From: Meles meles
Lineage: Eukaryota; Chordata; Mammalia; Carnivora; Mustelidae
Direction of reading: 5' to 3'
Assembly (NCBI RefSeq): GCF_922984935.1
Contig: NC_060071.1
Location: 6,510,001-6,574,000 of the forward strand
Length of the DNA: 64,000 bases
In this document: one piece after another, positions 33,370 through 44,990 of the stretch
Numbering within the stretch: the first letter of the stretch is position 1
How the letters are laid out: the number at the start of each line of letters is the position of its first letter
Notes under the pieces: model-generated
What the model saw: only the letters and a program-made list of their open reading frames with translations
What the model was told of the DNA's origin: nothing
Database searches by the model: none
Program-made: the position numbers and the translations under genes

Positions 33370-34870
33370 AGACACGTGATGGTAGAGAAAGGCACCAAAA
33401 GAGACAGCTGTAAAATTCAGGCTACGCAGGCAACTAAGAGGTCCTCAGAGAATGGGCCTGTTGTTCCCAGGGCAGGAGCCAGTGGCTTCCTCCTGTCCGG
33501 GCCTGTGCATGCTGGTGGCCTAGGGGTACCCTGAGTCAGAGGGGAATGGGGCCTACAAGGGTGCTGGGGGGAGAGGGCAGGCCGGCATGGCTAGAGTCCT
33601 GCCTGGTTTCCTGTGGCCACTGTCTCTGCCCTGCCTGGTCTTCTTGGGGGGAGTTTATTTCGGGGCCTCTGGAGAAGGGGTTGGGCAGAGGCAGAGGGTG
33701 TAGTCCTCACCAAAGGCACCCAGGAATGTGTCAGAGGAGAGAGAGAAAGAGGAGTGGGGGATCCCATCCCTGGGAGAGACGGGACGTCAAGAACCCCTGA
33801 CTAATGAATAGTGAGTTTGCCCTTGAACCTCACTGGGCTTCGCCATTCTCAGGCACAGAACAAGAGCCGAGACACGTCTGAGCCCAGCTGCACAGGGACG
33901 GCGGCGGTTCATCTCAGACACTTTGACAGGCCGGGCCTTTCCCCTGCATAGCTCAGGTCTGCCTCCCGGCTCCCGTGGCAACAGCAGAGCGGCGTGGCTC
34001 CTAGGTCCAGGCCCTGCCTGCTGTGAGCAGGAGGAGGGAGGAAGAGGAGCACCAAGGGGAGGACAGCTGGGGAGAGGGAGTCGTTAACTCCTAGAAGGCT
34101 GGAGCCCCTAGCTTTGGCAAACTCCCAGCATGCTGCCCTTGCCCTTCTGGGGTGGCAAGAGGGATGGCAGAGAGTGGCCGTCTGCTCGAGGCCCGGGCAG
34201 AAGCCCTCAGACCTGAACAGGCACACGGTGTGACCAGAGCAGAGACAGGGGCCCACAGGCCAAAGGCCAAGGCCCCTCCCTGCGGGATGGTCGGGGTATG
34301 TCTCCCCAGGTCCTTTGCCAAGTCCCGGATGCACAGGGAGGGGAACGGTTCTTGCGTCTCTGCCCACGGCCGCCTCATCCCTCCGGGCCCCTGACTGCTG
34401 CTGCCTTGGGATGGCAGCTCCTACACTTTCCCCTTCTGCTTGGCTTCTCCCCTGCTGATGACCTCCCAAGTCCTGGAGTGACGTGGCTCTGGACTCCAAT
34501 CCTGTGACCTTGGCAAGACCTACAGCTCCTCTCTGTCTCCGTCTTCAGAGATGATGAAAAGAGGCTGTCCCATCACACTGCACGGGACAATCTAAAGATA
34601 AGAGAATATAATATGTGAGAAGGAGCTTTGCACTCTGGGGAGGAAGGTGTCCTATAAATCTCATTCAGGTATTATTAGGGCTGGAAGTAGGTATTTCTGC
34701 TCCCTGGGGCTAGGGGAGGAGCTCCCCTGAGATTGTTCTGGAACCTCCCCAACACAGCAGGCCTGAAACTCAAAGACAAGAGGTCAGGAAAGACAACAGG
34801 TTATGTCTGTGGCCTCTGGAACCCCCGGGTTCAGCTAGCACTGGGAGGTAAAAGAGAATAACCCTATAAT
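33370..34870. other. single-copy DNA, no gene seen
   Basis: A frame of about 196 codons (minus strand, 33,909-34,499) has no domain. A degenerate sense MIR is likely at about 34,480-34,600. Contains the weak RE1-like site. Confidence 0.35.
34045..34070 (+). promoter_or_regulatory. weak RE1-like site with expanded spacing
   Basis: Half-sites AGGAGCACC and GGACAGCTGG are separated by 7 nt, the same spacing as the element at 10.57 kb, but both halves are degenerate. Confidence 0.2.
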
Positions 34871-34874
34871 TTCA

Positions 34875-35040
34875 AGGTGTTTTACCTATATTATCTCTAG
34901 GCCTCGCTGCAACTTGATGAAAAAGGTGTGGTTATTCTCATTTTAGAAATAAGAAAAGAGGATCAGAGAGGTAAAGAACTGGCCCCAGGTCACACTGGCC
35001 ATAAAAGGCCCTGAGCCCACAGCCACCTGATTCCATGGCC
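34875..35040 (-). repeat. MIR SINE
   Basis: CTCATTTTAGAAATAAGAAA, GAGGTAAAGAACTGGCCC and AGGTCACACTGGCC are antisense MIR. Confidence 0.65.
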
Positions 35041-36190
35041 CACACTTACGCCCACACCTTGGCACAGCCCCCAGGCCGGTTGTGCTGGAGGGAGGGGCCG
35101 GGCTCTGACAAGTAGCCTCTCCCCCAAGCTTTGCTTCTGGGCCTTTGAGCATCAGAGATTGAAGGCCCTGGCCCAGGGGAGTAGGGTGGGGTGAGCCCCA
35201 AGGAGGATACTACAAAACCACCCTGAGGGTCGGCCGGTGACAAACAGAGCCACCAGGGTAAATGAGTGTCAGAGGAAAGAGAAACAGCCAAGAAGGCTCC
35301 AGATCAGAGGCTGGGAACAGACTCTGCTCAGACGTGCTCTCGGGCCTAAGCCTTGCTCCAGGGCAGGTCCCCACCCAGCTTCATGTCACTTGCAGGCACA
35401 GAGCTGGGTTTTCATGTTCATAGCCTCTGGGTAAGGGTGTCTCCCTGCATCCCAGGGCAGCTTGAAGGGAACCACAGGAGCTGTGTTTCCTGTGAGCCAG
35501 GGGACTGGGGCCACAGACCGCTGGCGGGTAACAGGGGAGAAAAAGCAGGACCAACTTCCGGGTTGTAAAATGTCCCAGCTAAAAGGCGCCTTCGATGCCA
35601 TTCTATCCAATGCTCCTTGTCCAGGCCAGCACATCCAAGGCTATTCATACTCAGCAGGAACACGGGCTGGGGTCCAAGTCTCTGATTTCCAGGTGAGCGG
35701 GGCTGCATCCTCCTAGGCCCTCGTCACTCTACCACGCCACCTGGGCCCTCAAAGGCAAGGATTTCACCCAAGGAGACAAGGGCCCGAAGCTGGGAAGGAC
35801 CTCAGCTCACGGCCCTGTGTTGTTGGGTCCCCTGCCAGGTGGGATTCCGGGGTCCCGCGCCAGTCTGACCTGAGCTGCTCCGAATGCAAAGAGATCCGGG
35901 GATCCATCCTCCAACCTTGTCAGGAACTGCCCTCGAGGGAAGTCTGCGTGCTTTGCTGATGAACAGACACGTGACAGGGCAGAAAGACACAAAGACAAAT
36001 GAACTTATTCCAGCCCAGCTGTGCCCTCCCCAGGGCTGATGGTTTGGGCCTGCTGCCACGGTGACTGGCCGGTGCCCATGGTTAAATATTCTGTATATTG
36101 TCGCTGTGCTCATTCCTCACAACCTAGCCGTATTAACTGACCTTGAGGAGCTCAACGACTTCATACCTGCCCCATTCCTAACAGGGAAAA
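35041..36190. other. single-copy DNA, no gene seen
   Basis: Nothing recognised apart from the weak X-box at 36.05 kb. Confidence 0.35.
36052..36065 (+). promoter_or_regulatory. weak RFX X-box-like motif
   Basis: GCTGCCACGGTGAC matches about 12 of 14 positions of an X-box of the GTTGCCATGGTGAC form. It is weaker than the copies at 5.0, 46.6, 56.7 and 59.6 kb. Confidence 0.25.
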
Positions 36191-36194
36191 GGAG

Positions 36195-36350
36195 AAGGAA
36201 AATGAACCCTATTAGGTGTTTCCCATGTACTTAATACTCCTCACAGCAGCTCTGAGCTAGGGATCTTTCCTCCCATTTTACAGATGAGGGTTGAGAGACT
36301 GAGAGTTGGGGGGCCCTGCTGCGCAGGGATGCCAGGAGCAGAGCTCGGAT
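36195..36350 (-). repeat. MIR SINE
   Basis: CCATTTTACAGATGAGGGTT preceded by CTTAATACTCCTCACAGCAG is antisense MIR. Confidence 0.7.
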
Positions 36351-38370
36351 CTGGGCCTCGGCCCACGGCATCTCCTCCCCCCTGTGCCCCTTCTCCAGCT
36401 CAAGTCCCAGGCTGGGGCCACTCTGGCCTGGTGCGCCTGAAGCTTCCAAACCATGTGGGTCTGTGCTCGGCATCCCTGCCTCCGTTTCCTTTCTCCCCGG
36501 CTCTCTCGGGGCTGCTCTGTCAAAGCTGGCGAGCCAGGAAGGCACACTGTCCAGCAAATCCCTCTCTTCTGACCAGCCCGGAGAGGCTGCAGGAGGAAGG
36601 AATCCCTACCCGTTGCAGATTTCTATTTCCACCCGGGAAAGGGAGCCAGAGGACTAAGGAGGCGGGGGGAAAGGGTGTGGGCAGTTAAGACCCTAGCCAA
36701 GCAGACATGGCGGAGGAGCCTGTCTTGGGACTTCTCTTCCCCAGGAACAAAGGAGAAGGTGATGCTGGCTGCCTGTGGGGCCTGCGCGCCGGTCCTCCAC
36801 GGGGCACCACTCATGTGGGGTCCGGCCTCAGGACGGGGAGCCGCGCTTAGAATGTGATTCCCTGGCTTTGCGTGATGCTCGGTTAGCGGAGTGCGACTCC
36901 CAGGATCCCCTGTCACCTCCAAAAGCCTCTGCCAGCCCGCCCCCCACCACCACGCTGATCACCAGATTAAGGAGCTCAAGGCTACAGCTGAGGCAGCTAA
37001 AACCAGGAGGGGAGGGCCAGGGAGGGCAGCGGGCAGCCTCCCAGGGCCCTCCCTGCCCTCTCTCCCCCACTCCTACTGTGGGCCCTATTCTCTCATTCCT
37101 GCCATGAGCTCTAATCCCTGTACCCTTCCTCACTGAGCTCATGCGAACCCCTCACCCCCCCAGAGATACCCAGCTGGAGCTTGGAGCAGCCCAGGAGACT
37201 GGGTGGGGAGGGGACGAGGTGGGGGGGGCAGCCGCGATGGTAAGAGTACAGGCCGGTGGGGGCCGGCTGGAGCCTCATGTGAGGGAAGGACGGTGAGCGC
37301 CGGAAGGCAGGCCCAGGGCCTCCCTGCCTGGACTGGGCGCCACCAAGGGTAATCCCAGAGGCTCCCTGTGGGACCCTCTGGCCAGCTGCCGGACTGCAGA
37401 ACGAGGGGCATCCCGCCTCCCACACACGGGAGGAGAGAGGAGGCAGAGTGCCAGAGAGGGGGGAGGCTGGCAAAGGACGAGAGGAGGAATTGGGACATTC
37501 AAAGCTTTTCCCTCAAGACCCCAGTATTTCCTGAACCGAAGCCATCCTGAGCCACTGAAATCACGAACACAGGAAGAGAGGTTCCCTTCTGTAAGGATGC
37601 TGTCACCAGATCCGCAAGAAATGACATGGGATGGGTCCGTCCCTGATAAAGACCCCACAGGAAGGAACTGGAGGTTTTGGCACGGGGCTGTCTAGACTGT
37701 GAGGACCACAGGCTTGTCATTTCAATGACTGGGAAGCAGTGGCGGAAGGGCCAGTGGGGCTGAGTGGGGGGAAGGCAAAGAAACGCCCGAAAGCCAGAAC
37801 CCCGGTCACTGGATCCGGAGACCCCTGCACCTGGACAAGAGGGGCCATGCCCCGTGTCCCCCTGCACCTGCCAGGGTGACCGCAGAGAGCTGGAGATCTG
37901 AAGGCAGGATCCAGAAAGTTGTCTGAAGACTCAGTTCAGCAGGCACCCAGCCCCTTCTCAGCCCCGTGCCCCATGCCAGGGCCTGGAGGGGGCGACACAC
38001 ACCCAGGACCCTGGCCAGCAGCTGCTCTCACTCCAGCTTCTCCTCTGCTGCCACTGCCAAGCTCCCTTCTGCCGGGCAGGGGCGGGAGGAGAAGCGCTTA
38101 GGTTGCTAACAGGGGGTCTGTGAGGCCTGCGCAGAGGCCTCTGCCAGCTCCCAATCCCTTACCCACTCCAAAAACAGAGGCCCATTTCCTTTCAAGGGAA
38201 AGGAAATCCCACTGTACCCTTCCTCACCCCGGGGCCAGAATGCACCAGTCCCATCCCGTTCCTGTCCTTGTGCTATACCAGGGAGTGGAACATTAACACA
38301 GCTTTGCAATGATCGCTGTCATAGACTTTCTGAGCTAGAAGGAACAGAGAGATTCCTGAGTTCAACTCAC
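36351..38370. other. single-copy GC-rich DNA, no gene seen
   Basis: Overlapping frames on both strands with no domain, repeat or hairpin recognised. Confidence 0.35.
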
Positions 38371-38460
38371 TCATTTGGCCAGTGAGAACACTGAGATTTG
38401 GGGTGCGGGGGAGAACTGGCCTGCCCGAGGCCACAAAGCCAGCCAGAGGCAAGGACATGC
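38370..38460 (-). repeat. MIR SINE fragment (weak)
   Basis: GTGAGAACACTGAGATTTGG and CTGCCCGAGGCCACAAAGCC are degenerate antisense MIR. Confidence 0.4.
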
Positions 38461-38974
38461 CTCGTGCCTGTCTACCAGACACCTCTCCCGTTTGGCGCCT
38501 GAAAGAGGACTTCTCCCTCGTATCCCAAATAAGATCCCGGCCCAAATGTGGGCAGCAGGGGTCTGGGGCCAAGGGAGGCCGTAATGCGATAAGCAGACTG
38601 GCCATCTGGCTCGGGGACGGAGAAGAGCCCAGACTGGCCGCTTCTGCTGCCCGTCCCAGGGGGCCCTGTGTCACGAGAGACAGACTGCCAGATGGACAGG
38701 CACTGGCCTGGGTCTGGGTGGAAGCCAGTGAGTTCCCTGTAGTCAGAACTAACCAACTTTCAGAAGTAGTGGGGGAAGAAGGGAGGAAGCAAAGCCTGCC
38801 CCCCCCCCCCCCATACACAAAGGGCAGAGAGAGAGAAAAGCAGGATGAGGAAGCCGGGACTCCCACCCAGCCTCCGAGCCTGGCTTCCCAGGTAGGCCCA
38901 GCCTCACGCTCAGCCCTGCAGCCACAAACAGGTCCCCCTCCCAGGGAAAGGCAAACACATCTCCCCCGGCACCT
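38461..38974. other. single-copy DNA, no gene seen
   Basis: A C run of about 14 lies near 38,801. The 239-codon minus-strand frame over this region overlaps a plus-strand frame of 206 codons and shows no domain. Confidence 0.35.
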
Positions 38975-39245
38975 TCTCAGACATGCATGCAAAACTAATT
39001 AACATGGGGAGACATGCGAGCAGCCGGCCAGCTCCACACCCTCGAGTCCACGCAAACAAGGCGAGCCCTTGTCCGGGGAACGTGCACAAAGCTTTGTTGC
39101 TAATTTAGGCATCTGTCTCTGTCTGGCCTGGTCCTCCTGCCTGCGCTGGGGTTTTTCCCAGCCCCTCGGACAATGCTGGGAACAGGCCCGCCGATCCCTT
39201 ATTCAAATCACACCCAGGACAATGAGCTCATTGTGCAGGCCACAG
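38975..39245. promoter_or_regulatory. likely conserved element with two SOX-type palindromes
   Basis: Opens with ATGCATGCAAAACTAATTAA. ACAAAGCTTTGT (39,086-39,097) is a perfect 12-bp palindrome made of two inverted SOX half-sites, followed by TTGCTAATTTAGG. ACAATGAGCTCATTGT (39,219-39,234) is a perfect 16-bp palindrome, again with inverted ACAAT/ATTGT half-sites. SOXE proteins bind such paired sites as dimers, with spacing constraints. No SINE is nearby. Confidence 0.5.
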
Positions 39246-40580
39246 AAAAGGGGATGCCGGGGTGGGTGGGTGCGGGGGGTGTGTACCGGGGCATCGGGAG
39301 AGGAGAAGGGTTGGGGGGGAGTGAAGAAAATGGGAACCCAGGAAAGTGTTTACTAACACAGCCCCTGCAGCTGCTTGGGCCCCCTCCCCTCCCCCGCCTG
39401 GCTGGCAGCTGGGGAGAAGCCTCGGGACTCCGAGGTGGGGGCCCCAGAGTGGCTGCGGGGCCAGTGGTCAGCAAAGTCTGGCTCGAACCTCCACCTTCGA
39501 CAGTCCTATCCCTGCATGTCCGCGGCCAGACACGTTTTTGCAGAGACAGGCTTGGGGGCTCTTTCACGTCATACCGTCGACTGAGCAGTGTCGCGCACAG
39601 ATCCTCAGGCAGAGGAGACAGGGCTTGGGGGGAGAGGTGCTGGCGGCTGTGCGGGGTGGGACCTGCTGCCTCGGCCATTGTCTTCAGGCAGCGTTTCATT
39701 TTCTCCTCCTTCCCAGCTAATAAATTAGAGAGGAGACCGTGAGCTGCGAAAGGACAGGCTCCCCACGGACGGCGGGGCGGGCGGGTGAGTCTGGGGGGCC
39801 CCCGGCAGATGGGGTTCACCCAACCTAGCTCACACCACACCTGGTCAGACCCTCTCAGGCAGCACCACACAATGAGCATCATTAAGAAAACCACACACAC
39901 ACACGCACACGACATGTACATGTGTAAGCGCGTGCGTGTGTGTGTACACAGATACACACATCTATATAAATTCCTGAGATCCCCGAGGGGCTAGGTCTGG
40001 GGCTCTGAAATGCCCTCCCTCCTACCAATACCCCCCCAGCTCCTTGTCGCACTGAGCAGCCCGGACAGGCCGATGTAAACAGACACACACAGCCTGACAC
40101 TGACACGCAGACACAAAAAGAAACACACACACCCGGAGGCCGCCCCAGACACACACGCTGCAATGGTGTAATGAATGCAGGACCGGAGTGCATTCAGTCG
40201 AAAGCCCACAGGACGGCTCGCCCAGCACCAGGGTGGCTGAAAGGTTACGGAGAGGCTGCACGCTAGCTCCTGCCCACCTCCTCCCTCGCCCCGTCTCCCA
40301 GGACCGCTGGCCATGCGGGAGGTGGAGGAAAACACCATTCCAGGCATCCAGACGGAGGCAGGTGCCTCTGGAGACAGAAAAGTTTGGAATGGTTCTCAGC
40401 TCTCAGGGTTGTCGGAGGTGCTCTGAAAAAATTTTTTCTTTAATACTGAAACATAGGTCTTTCATTATCAATTACCCTGCATTTCAAGATGGTGTGTCTT
40501 AAAGCCAGGGGAACAAGGGGATGCTGCCTGGTATCCTTTCCGCATGCAGCAGAATCCACAGGTTGGGGTGATTTCTTCCG
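39246..40580. other. single-copy DNA with CA-rich patches
   Basis: CA-rich at 39,890-39,960 and around 40,080-40,160. Frames up to about 250 codons on the minus strand are translations of simple or GC-rich DNA. Confidence 0.4.
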
Positions 40581-40598
40581 TCAGTTAAAATAGTAAGC

Positions 40599-40796
40599 GG
40601 GCACCTGGGTGGCTCAGTGGTTTAAGCTGCTGCCTTCGGCTCAGGTCATGATCTCAGGGTCCTGGGATCGAGTCCCGCATCGGGCTCTCTGCTCGGCAGG
40701 GAGCCTGCTTCCCTCTCACTCTCTCTGCCTGCTTCTCTGCCTACTTGTGATCTCTCTCTGTCAAATAAATAAATAAAATCTTTAAAAAAAAAAAAT
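40599..40796 (+). repeat. CAN-SINE
   Basis: Full-length copy with target-site duplication TTAAAATAGTAAGC (40,585-40,598 and 40,797-40,810), perfect over 14 bp. Confidence 0.95.
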
Positions 40797-40810
40797 TTAA
40801 AATAGTAAGC

Positions 40811-41235
40811 AAGGTATAGAGGGTCAAGAGGAACACAAATAGTTTACCTCTCAGAGACCTTTTAAAACATGCTGCTCAGGATGACTCAGTGGTGACTCCC
40901 TCTCCACTGGCCCAGAGGCATGGAACTGGATTAGGTCGAACCATGCAAAATTATCAATCTTCGACTGGTCTAGATCTATAAGAAAGAAATTTCATAGAGG
41001 TCAACCTAATAGGCAGCTGGTTTTAAGAACCATCAGCAGGGGGAGGAGGGGTCCTTTTTATTTCCTCCCCAAACTGGGTTATTTTATTCCTGAAGATGAA
41101 AAAAAAAATAGTAACCCAAGACCCAAATCAATCTGGGACCCGCCGCCTATAGCCGCTAACTACCTCATGCACAGAGCCTGCTGCGGCCACTGGAATGATC
41201 TGGGGACTCGCATGTGCGTGCGTGCGTGTGCACGT

Positions 41236-41273
<38 letters not shown>

Positions 41274-41999
41274 GCCATCTGCGTCAGGCCAGGACTCACC
41301 TTCCGACTCTTCCTCCAGGGCTCTTGCCTCTCCTTTCCCTGCTGTCAGCTTCTGGACTGTGTCCTGGAGGCGACAGAAGGAACATGAGAGGAAAACAGGA
41401 CCTCTGTGCCCCTGGCTTCTCCTCTAGAGGCATGGCAGGGGCTAGCACGGGAGTCCACGCACGCACTCTGTCCTGGAGGAAAGGTCAGCCTCGACGCTTC
41501 ACCACTAAAGCCCGACTGGCTACACAAACAGAAACCCAAGGCCAGTCTCCGGGCGTACAACATTCATTCAGACTCCCTCTCGAAGAGCCTCATGAGGGAA
41601 GTCAGAAGGGCACCGAGGCCACCCAGCGTAGGGAAGGCCCGCTGCTGGCCAGCATCAGGATAACCACGCCTGGTCACTCCCTGCATCTTCCTGGGAAATC
41701 TCTCTCGTGTTCCTCTGGGTTCCCAGGGAAGGAAAGGCGAAAGGTTTGGAAGCAGAATCGAGAACTACTCTGTATCTCACTACTTGCTTCCTACTTGCCC
41801 ACCAAGGAAAGCCTGCTTCACGTGTGGTCATCCTGCGCACGAGAGCAGTCGGCCGGTCCATACAGAAGCCGAGGGAAGATACTTCCACGGAGTGACTTCT
41901 AGTGGCCAAGGACCTGGGGCTCCATTCAAAGACCTGGAGTGACCTTCCATAAAGACAGTCCCTCCTACATCTTTGACAAGTACTTTAAAAATACCACGT
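40811..41999. other. single-copy DNA, no gene seen
   Basis: Contains the AC repeat at 41.2 kb. The plus-strand frame of 235 codons begins in that repeat and has no domain. Confidence 0.35.
41236..41271. repeat. (AC)n microsatellite
   Basis: About 17 AC units preceded by TGCGTGCGTGCGTG. Confidence 0.9.
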
Positions 42000-42014
42000 A
42001 ATTTCTAGGGTTTT

Positions 42015-42211
42015 TTTTTTGTTTTTAGTTTTTAGTTTTTAATTTATTCGACAGACAAAGATCACAAGTAGGCAGAGAGGCAGGCAGAGAGAGGAGGAAG
42101 CAGGCTCCCTGAGGAACAGAGAGCCCGAAGCGGGGCTCGATCCCAGGACCCTGGGATCATGACCTGAGCCGAAAGCAGAGGCCTTAACCCACTGAGCCAC
42201 CCAGGTGCCCC
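42015..42211 (-). repeat. CAN-SINE, rightmost copy
   Basis: Antisense copy with target-site duplication AATTTCTAGGGTTTT (42,000-42,014 and 42,212-42,226). To its right no further CAN-SINE occurs in the window. Confidence 0.93.
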
Positions 42212-42234
42212 AATTTCTAGGGTTTTATCCTTCT

Positions 42235-42237
<3 letters not shown>

Positions 42238-42285
<48 letters not shown>
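42238..42285. repeat. (AC)n microsatellite
   Basis: About 24 uninterrupted AC units. Confidence 0.92.
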
Positions 42286-42287
<2 letters not shown>

Positions 42288-42289
42288 AC

Positions 42290-43070
42290 TTCGACAAGAA
42301 AACCACCAAAGTGATAGTAATAATAAAATTAAATCTGTTTGGCCTTCCCACCCCTGGGGGCAAGGGATGGACCGACAGAGCTCACTGTCTGGGTTTTAGG
42401 ACCAGGGGGTTCCTCTGCAGGGTGGGCCCCAGCCTAGGGGCTTCATAAATGACTCTTCCAAACTCCAGATGTGTTGAGAGGAGGCAGCTGGGTGCCCACT
42501 GTTGACATATGCAGGCTTACCTGCCAGCCGCTCTACTCAGGATCCAGTCTGAGCAGAACCAGGAGAGGACTCTAGCTGGATGCCCCAAACAATATCTGAT
42601 TTCTTCCAAGGAGGAGAAACCTGTATGTGAATTCACCCAGATGTCATTTGTTATTTGACTGCACTTAAGGTGCTCCTTACCGATCCCACACGGAAATCTC
42701 GATAGGTTACTGCCATACTGATTCCTAAGATCCAAGTTGTTTCTTCAGTGAAGAAAAGGCAATTGTGATCTCACGGTTTCTACACAGAACCAAGGGACTC
42801 TGGAAAATTAAAGTTCTAGCCCAGGCTAATGGCAACTTAAGGTCACCATAGGCAATGCATGAAATGGCCTCTGACCCCGCTCACCCAGGCTCCTGGGCCA
42901 CAGAGAGGGGCGGGGAGGCCAGGAAACTGCCAACTGGTGAGAACTGTCATACCTCCAGCCCCCACTCATCCAGGACCCCCTCCCCCAGCCTGGCCTTCCC
43001 AACCTGGACGGACGGATGAAGTTCTGTATTACACAAGTCTGAAGTGCTGAGCAAGGGGCCGTGGTTTGCT
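42290..43070. other. single-copy DNA, no gene seen
   Basis: Nothing recognised. Confidence 0.35.
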
Positions 43071-43150
43071 TCTCTGTATCCCCAAGGCATTGTCCAGAGC
43101 CTGACCACATAGTGCTTGGTCAATCAGTGTTGAATGGATAAATGAAGGCA
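43070..43150 (+). repeat. LINE-2 or MIR tail
   Basis: TCCCCAAGGCATTGTCCAGA, AGTGCTTGGTCAATCAGTG and TTGAATGGATAAATGAA are a typical 3' tail. Confidence 0.6.
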
Positions 43151-43935
43151 ACAGAAAAAAACACAGTCTGGCCCAGGAAGCCTTCCTGAGCTCCATGGCG
43201 CCTTTGCAAACCCACTGACGGCTTCATGGGATAGTCCTGAAGGTGCTCAAGTCAGGCCCAAGAGCCAGCAGAGGTGGGAAAGGTCAGGCAGGTGTACCTG
43301 CTCAGCTCAGGCTGGCCTGGCAGCCCTCCCACGCCGACCATGTCCATGGTGGTGAGACCAGCTCCCTTACTCTGCCCTCCACATATGGCCTGCTCTCCGG
43401 TATCCAGATTTCTGGCCCAGCCCTGCAGGAGTCTGCCCTGCTGCTCCACCCCACCTCCAAACTTTTGGGGGGGACTCTCCCTCTCCCACTCAGCCTAGGA
43501 GACCTGTTTGGGTCCAGTGAGCCTTCTCTGATGACTCCACCCCAAATGAATTCCTCCTCTCTTGAACTCCTAAAGTCTGAGTCAAGCGATCACCCCTTGA
43601 ATATGAGCCTTGTTAGGCTGGCTTCTGCTCTGAGGGGTCAGGGAGCAGGTCAGCGGTTCTGCTGGGGTTCGCACGGTACCAGAGCTTGGGGCTTATGCGT
43701 GGTCGGCAGTCATCATGACTTCTTCTAGTGACTGGCCAAGAGCTGAGCCTGATCCCTCGCTGGCTGCTTTCCCCGCACCTCCACTCGTCACTGACGTGCA
43801 GTCCACCAGTGAGAAGGTCCCACACAGCACAGCCTTGCTGGCTCATGCGTGCTCAACCCACCCCGCACCCCGCCCGGTGCATGCACACCATCCTGTAGCA
43901 GGAGCAGATGGGGGACGTAAACGGACATTTCTCGA
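43151..43935. other. single-copy DNA, no gene seen
   Basis: A plus-strand frame of 161 codons has no recognised domain. Confidence 0.35.
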
Positions 43936-43939
43936 GGGT

Positions 43940-44070
43940 CGCGAGCTCAGTATTACTATCCGCGATTTTAGAGATGAGAAAACTGGCTCTGAGAGAAGGG
44001 AAATCACGTGCCCCAAAGGGTCTGAACGAGATCAGACAGAGCCTGACGCCCACCGGGCTCCTGCTCTGCT
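43940..44070 (-). repeat. MIR SINE fragment (weak)
   Basis: GATTTTAGAGATGAGAAAAC and GGAAATCACGTGCCCCAAAG are degenerate antisense MIR. Confidence 0.45.
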
Positions 44071-44890
44071 TCCCACCACCCTGATCCTGAAACCTGCAAT
44101 CTGATATAAAAGAAAGAACAATGGGCTGGAAACCACTAAAAATGGAGTAAAGGAGGCTGCAGGCCCACCGGGAAGGGTGGCTGCAAACCCCAGCCCTTCC
44201 TCTCCTTACTGCCCCTCTCCCTCATGCTCCCCAAGGAAATGACATGCCCTTGGAGGCCTCTCCCACCTCTCCTGTCCTGTGCCACCAGACTTGGGGGGAC
44301 AGGAAGAAGGTCTAGCATTCTCTGCTAATGACCAGGTAAGACTGCACAGAGGATGTGGATCCCTTTCCCTCCTCCAGAAGACTCAGTGCTACCTCAGGGG
44401 AATGCAACATTCTCAAAACTAAAAGCTCAACTTTGCCCTGGGCAGGTATAATCCCTTGGCACCATGGGCAGACTGGCAGACTTTGGCCAACCCCTGAATT
44501 TCCAGACTGAGGCAAGCCAGGCTAGTTCACACTGACAAAAGCCAGGATTGGGTGGGATACTTCTCACCCTTCCTAGCGCCTCACCAAGGCTCCCGGGGGC
44601 CCAGCACTGAGCCTTCCTACCCATTACCTGCTTCCTTCCTCTACAAGTGCATTGTCAGCCCAAAGCAGGAGACACGACACGGCCACCCTCTAGCCCCCGA
44701 TATAAGTTCATGCTGTCCCCAAAGCCCAGGCAGACTCCGGGAAGATGAGGACCCAAGGGAGGGACTCAGACCACCACGGACTCAAGGGCTGTAGCTTCTG
44801 AGACGTGCCCCAGGCGATCCCCTCATGACATCTGGCTTAGAGAAGGGCAGACCCTAGATTACATTTCCCACTCTTTCTGCTTCCCTTAAA
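44071..44890. other. single-copy DNA, no gene seen
   Basis: Nothing recognised. Confidence 0.35.
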
Positions 44891-44894
44891 GAAG

Positions 44895-44990
44895 ATAAAG
44901 CAAGCAGAGCGTTAGCACAGAACTTGGCACAGCATAATGTCCAATAAAGTGTTCCTGTCATCATTATCGTGACTCATTATGATTTCCTGG
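44895..44990 (+). repeat. MIR SINE tail
   Basis: GCACAGAACTTGGCACAGCA and CCAATAAAGTGTT match the MIR tail. Confidence 0.6.

Noticed and set aside
39208..39957. 249-codon minus-strand frame
   Set aside because: Begins in CA-repeat DNA and runs across a probable conserved noncoding element with no domain.
40052..40072. Canonical-spacing RE1-like sequence around GGACAG
   Set aside because: Only about 14 of 21 positions match, with three errors in the left half-site; weaker than the 10.57 kb element.
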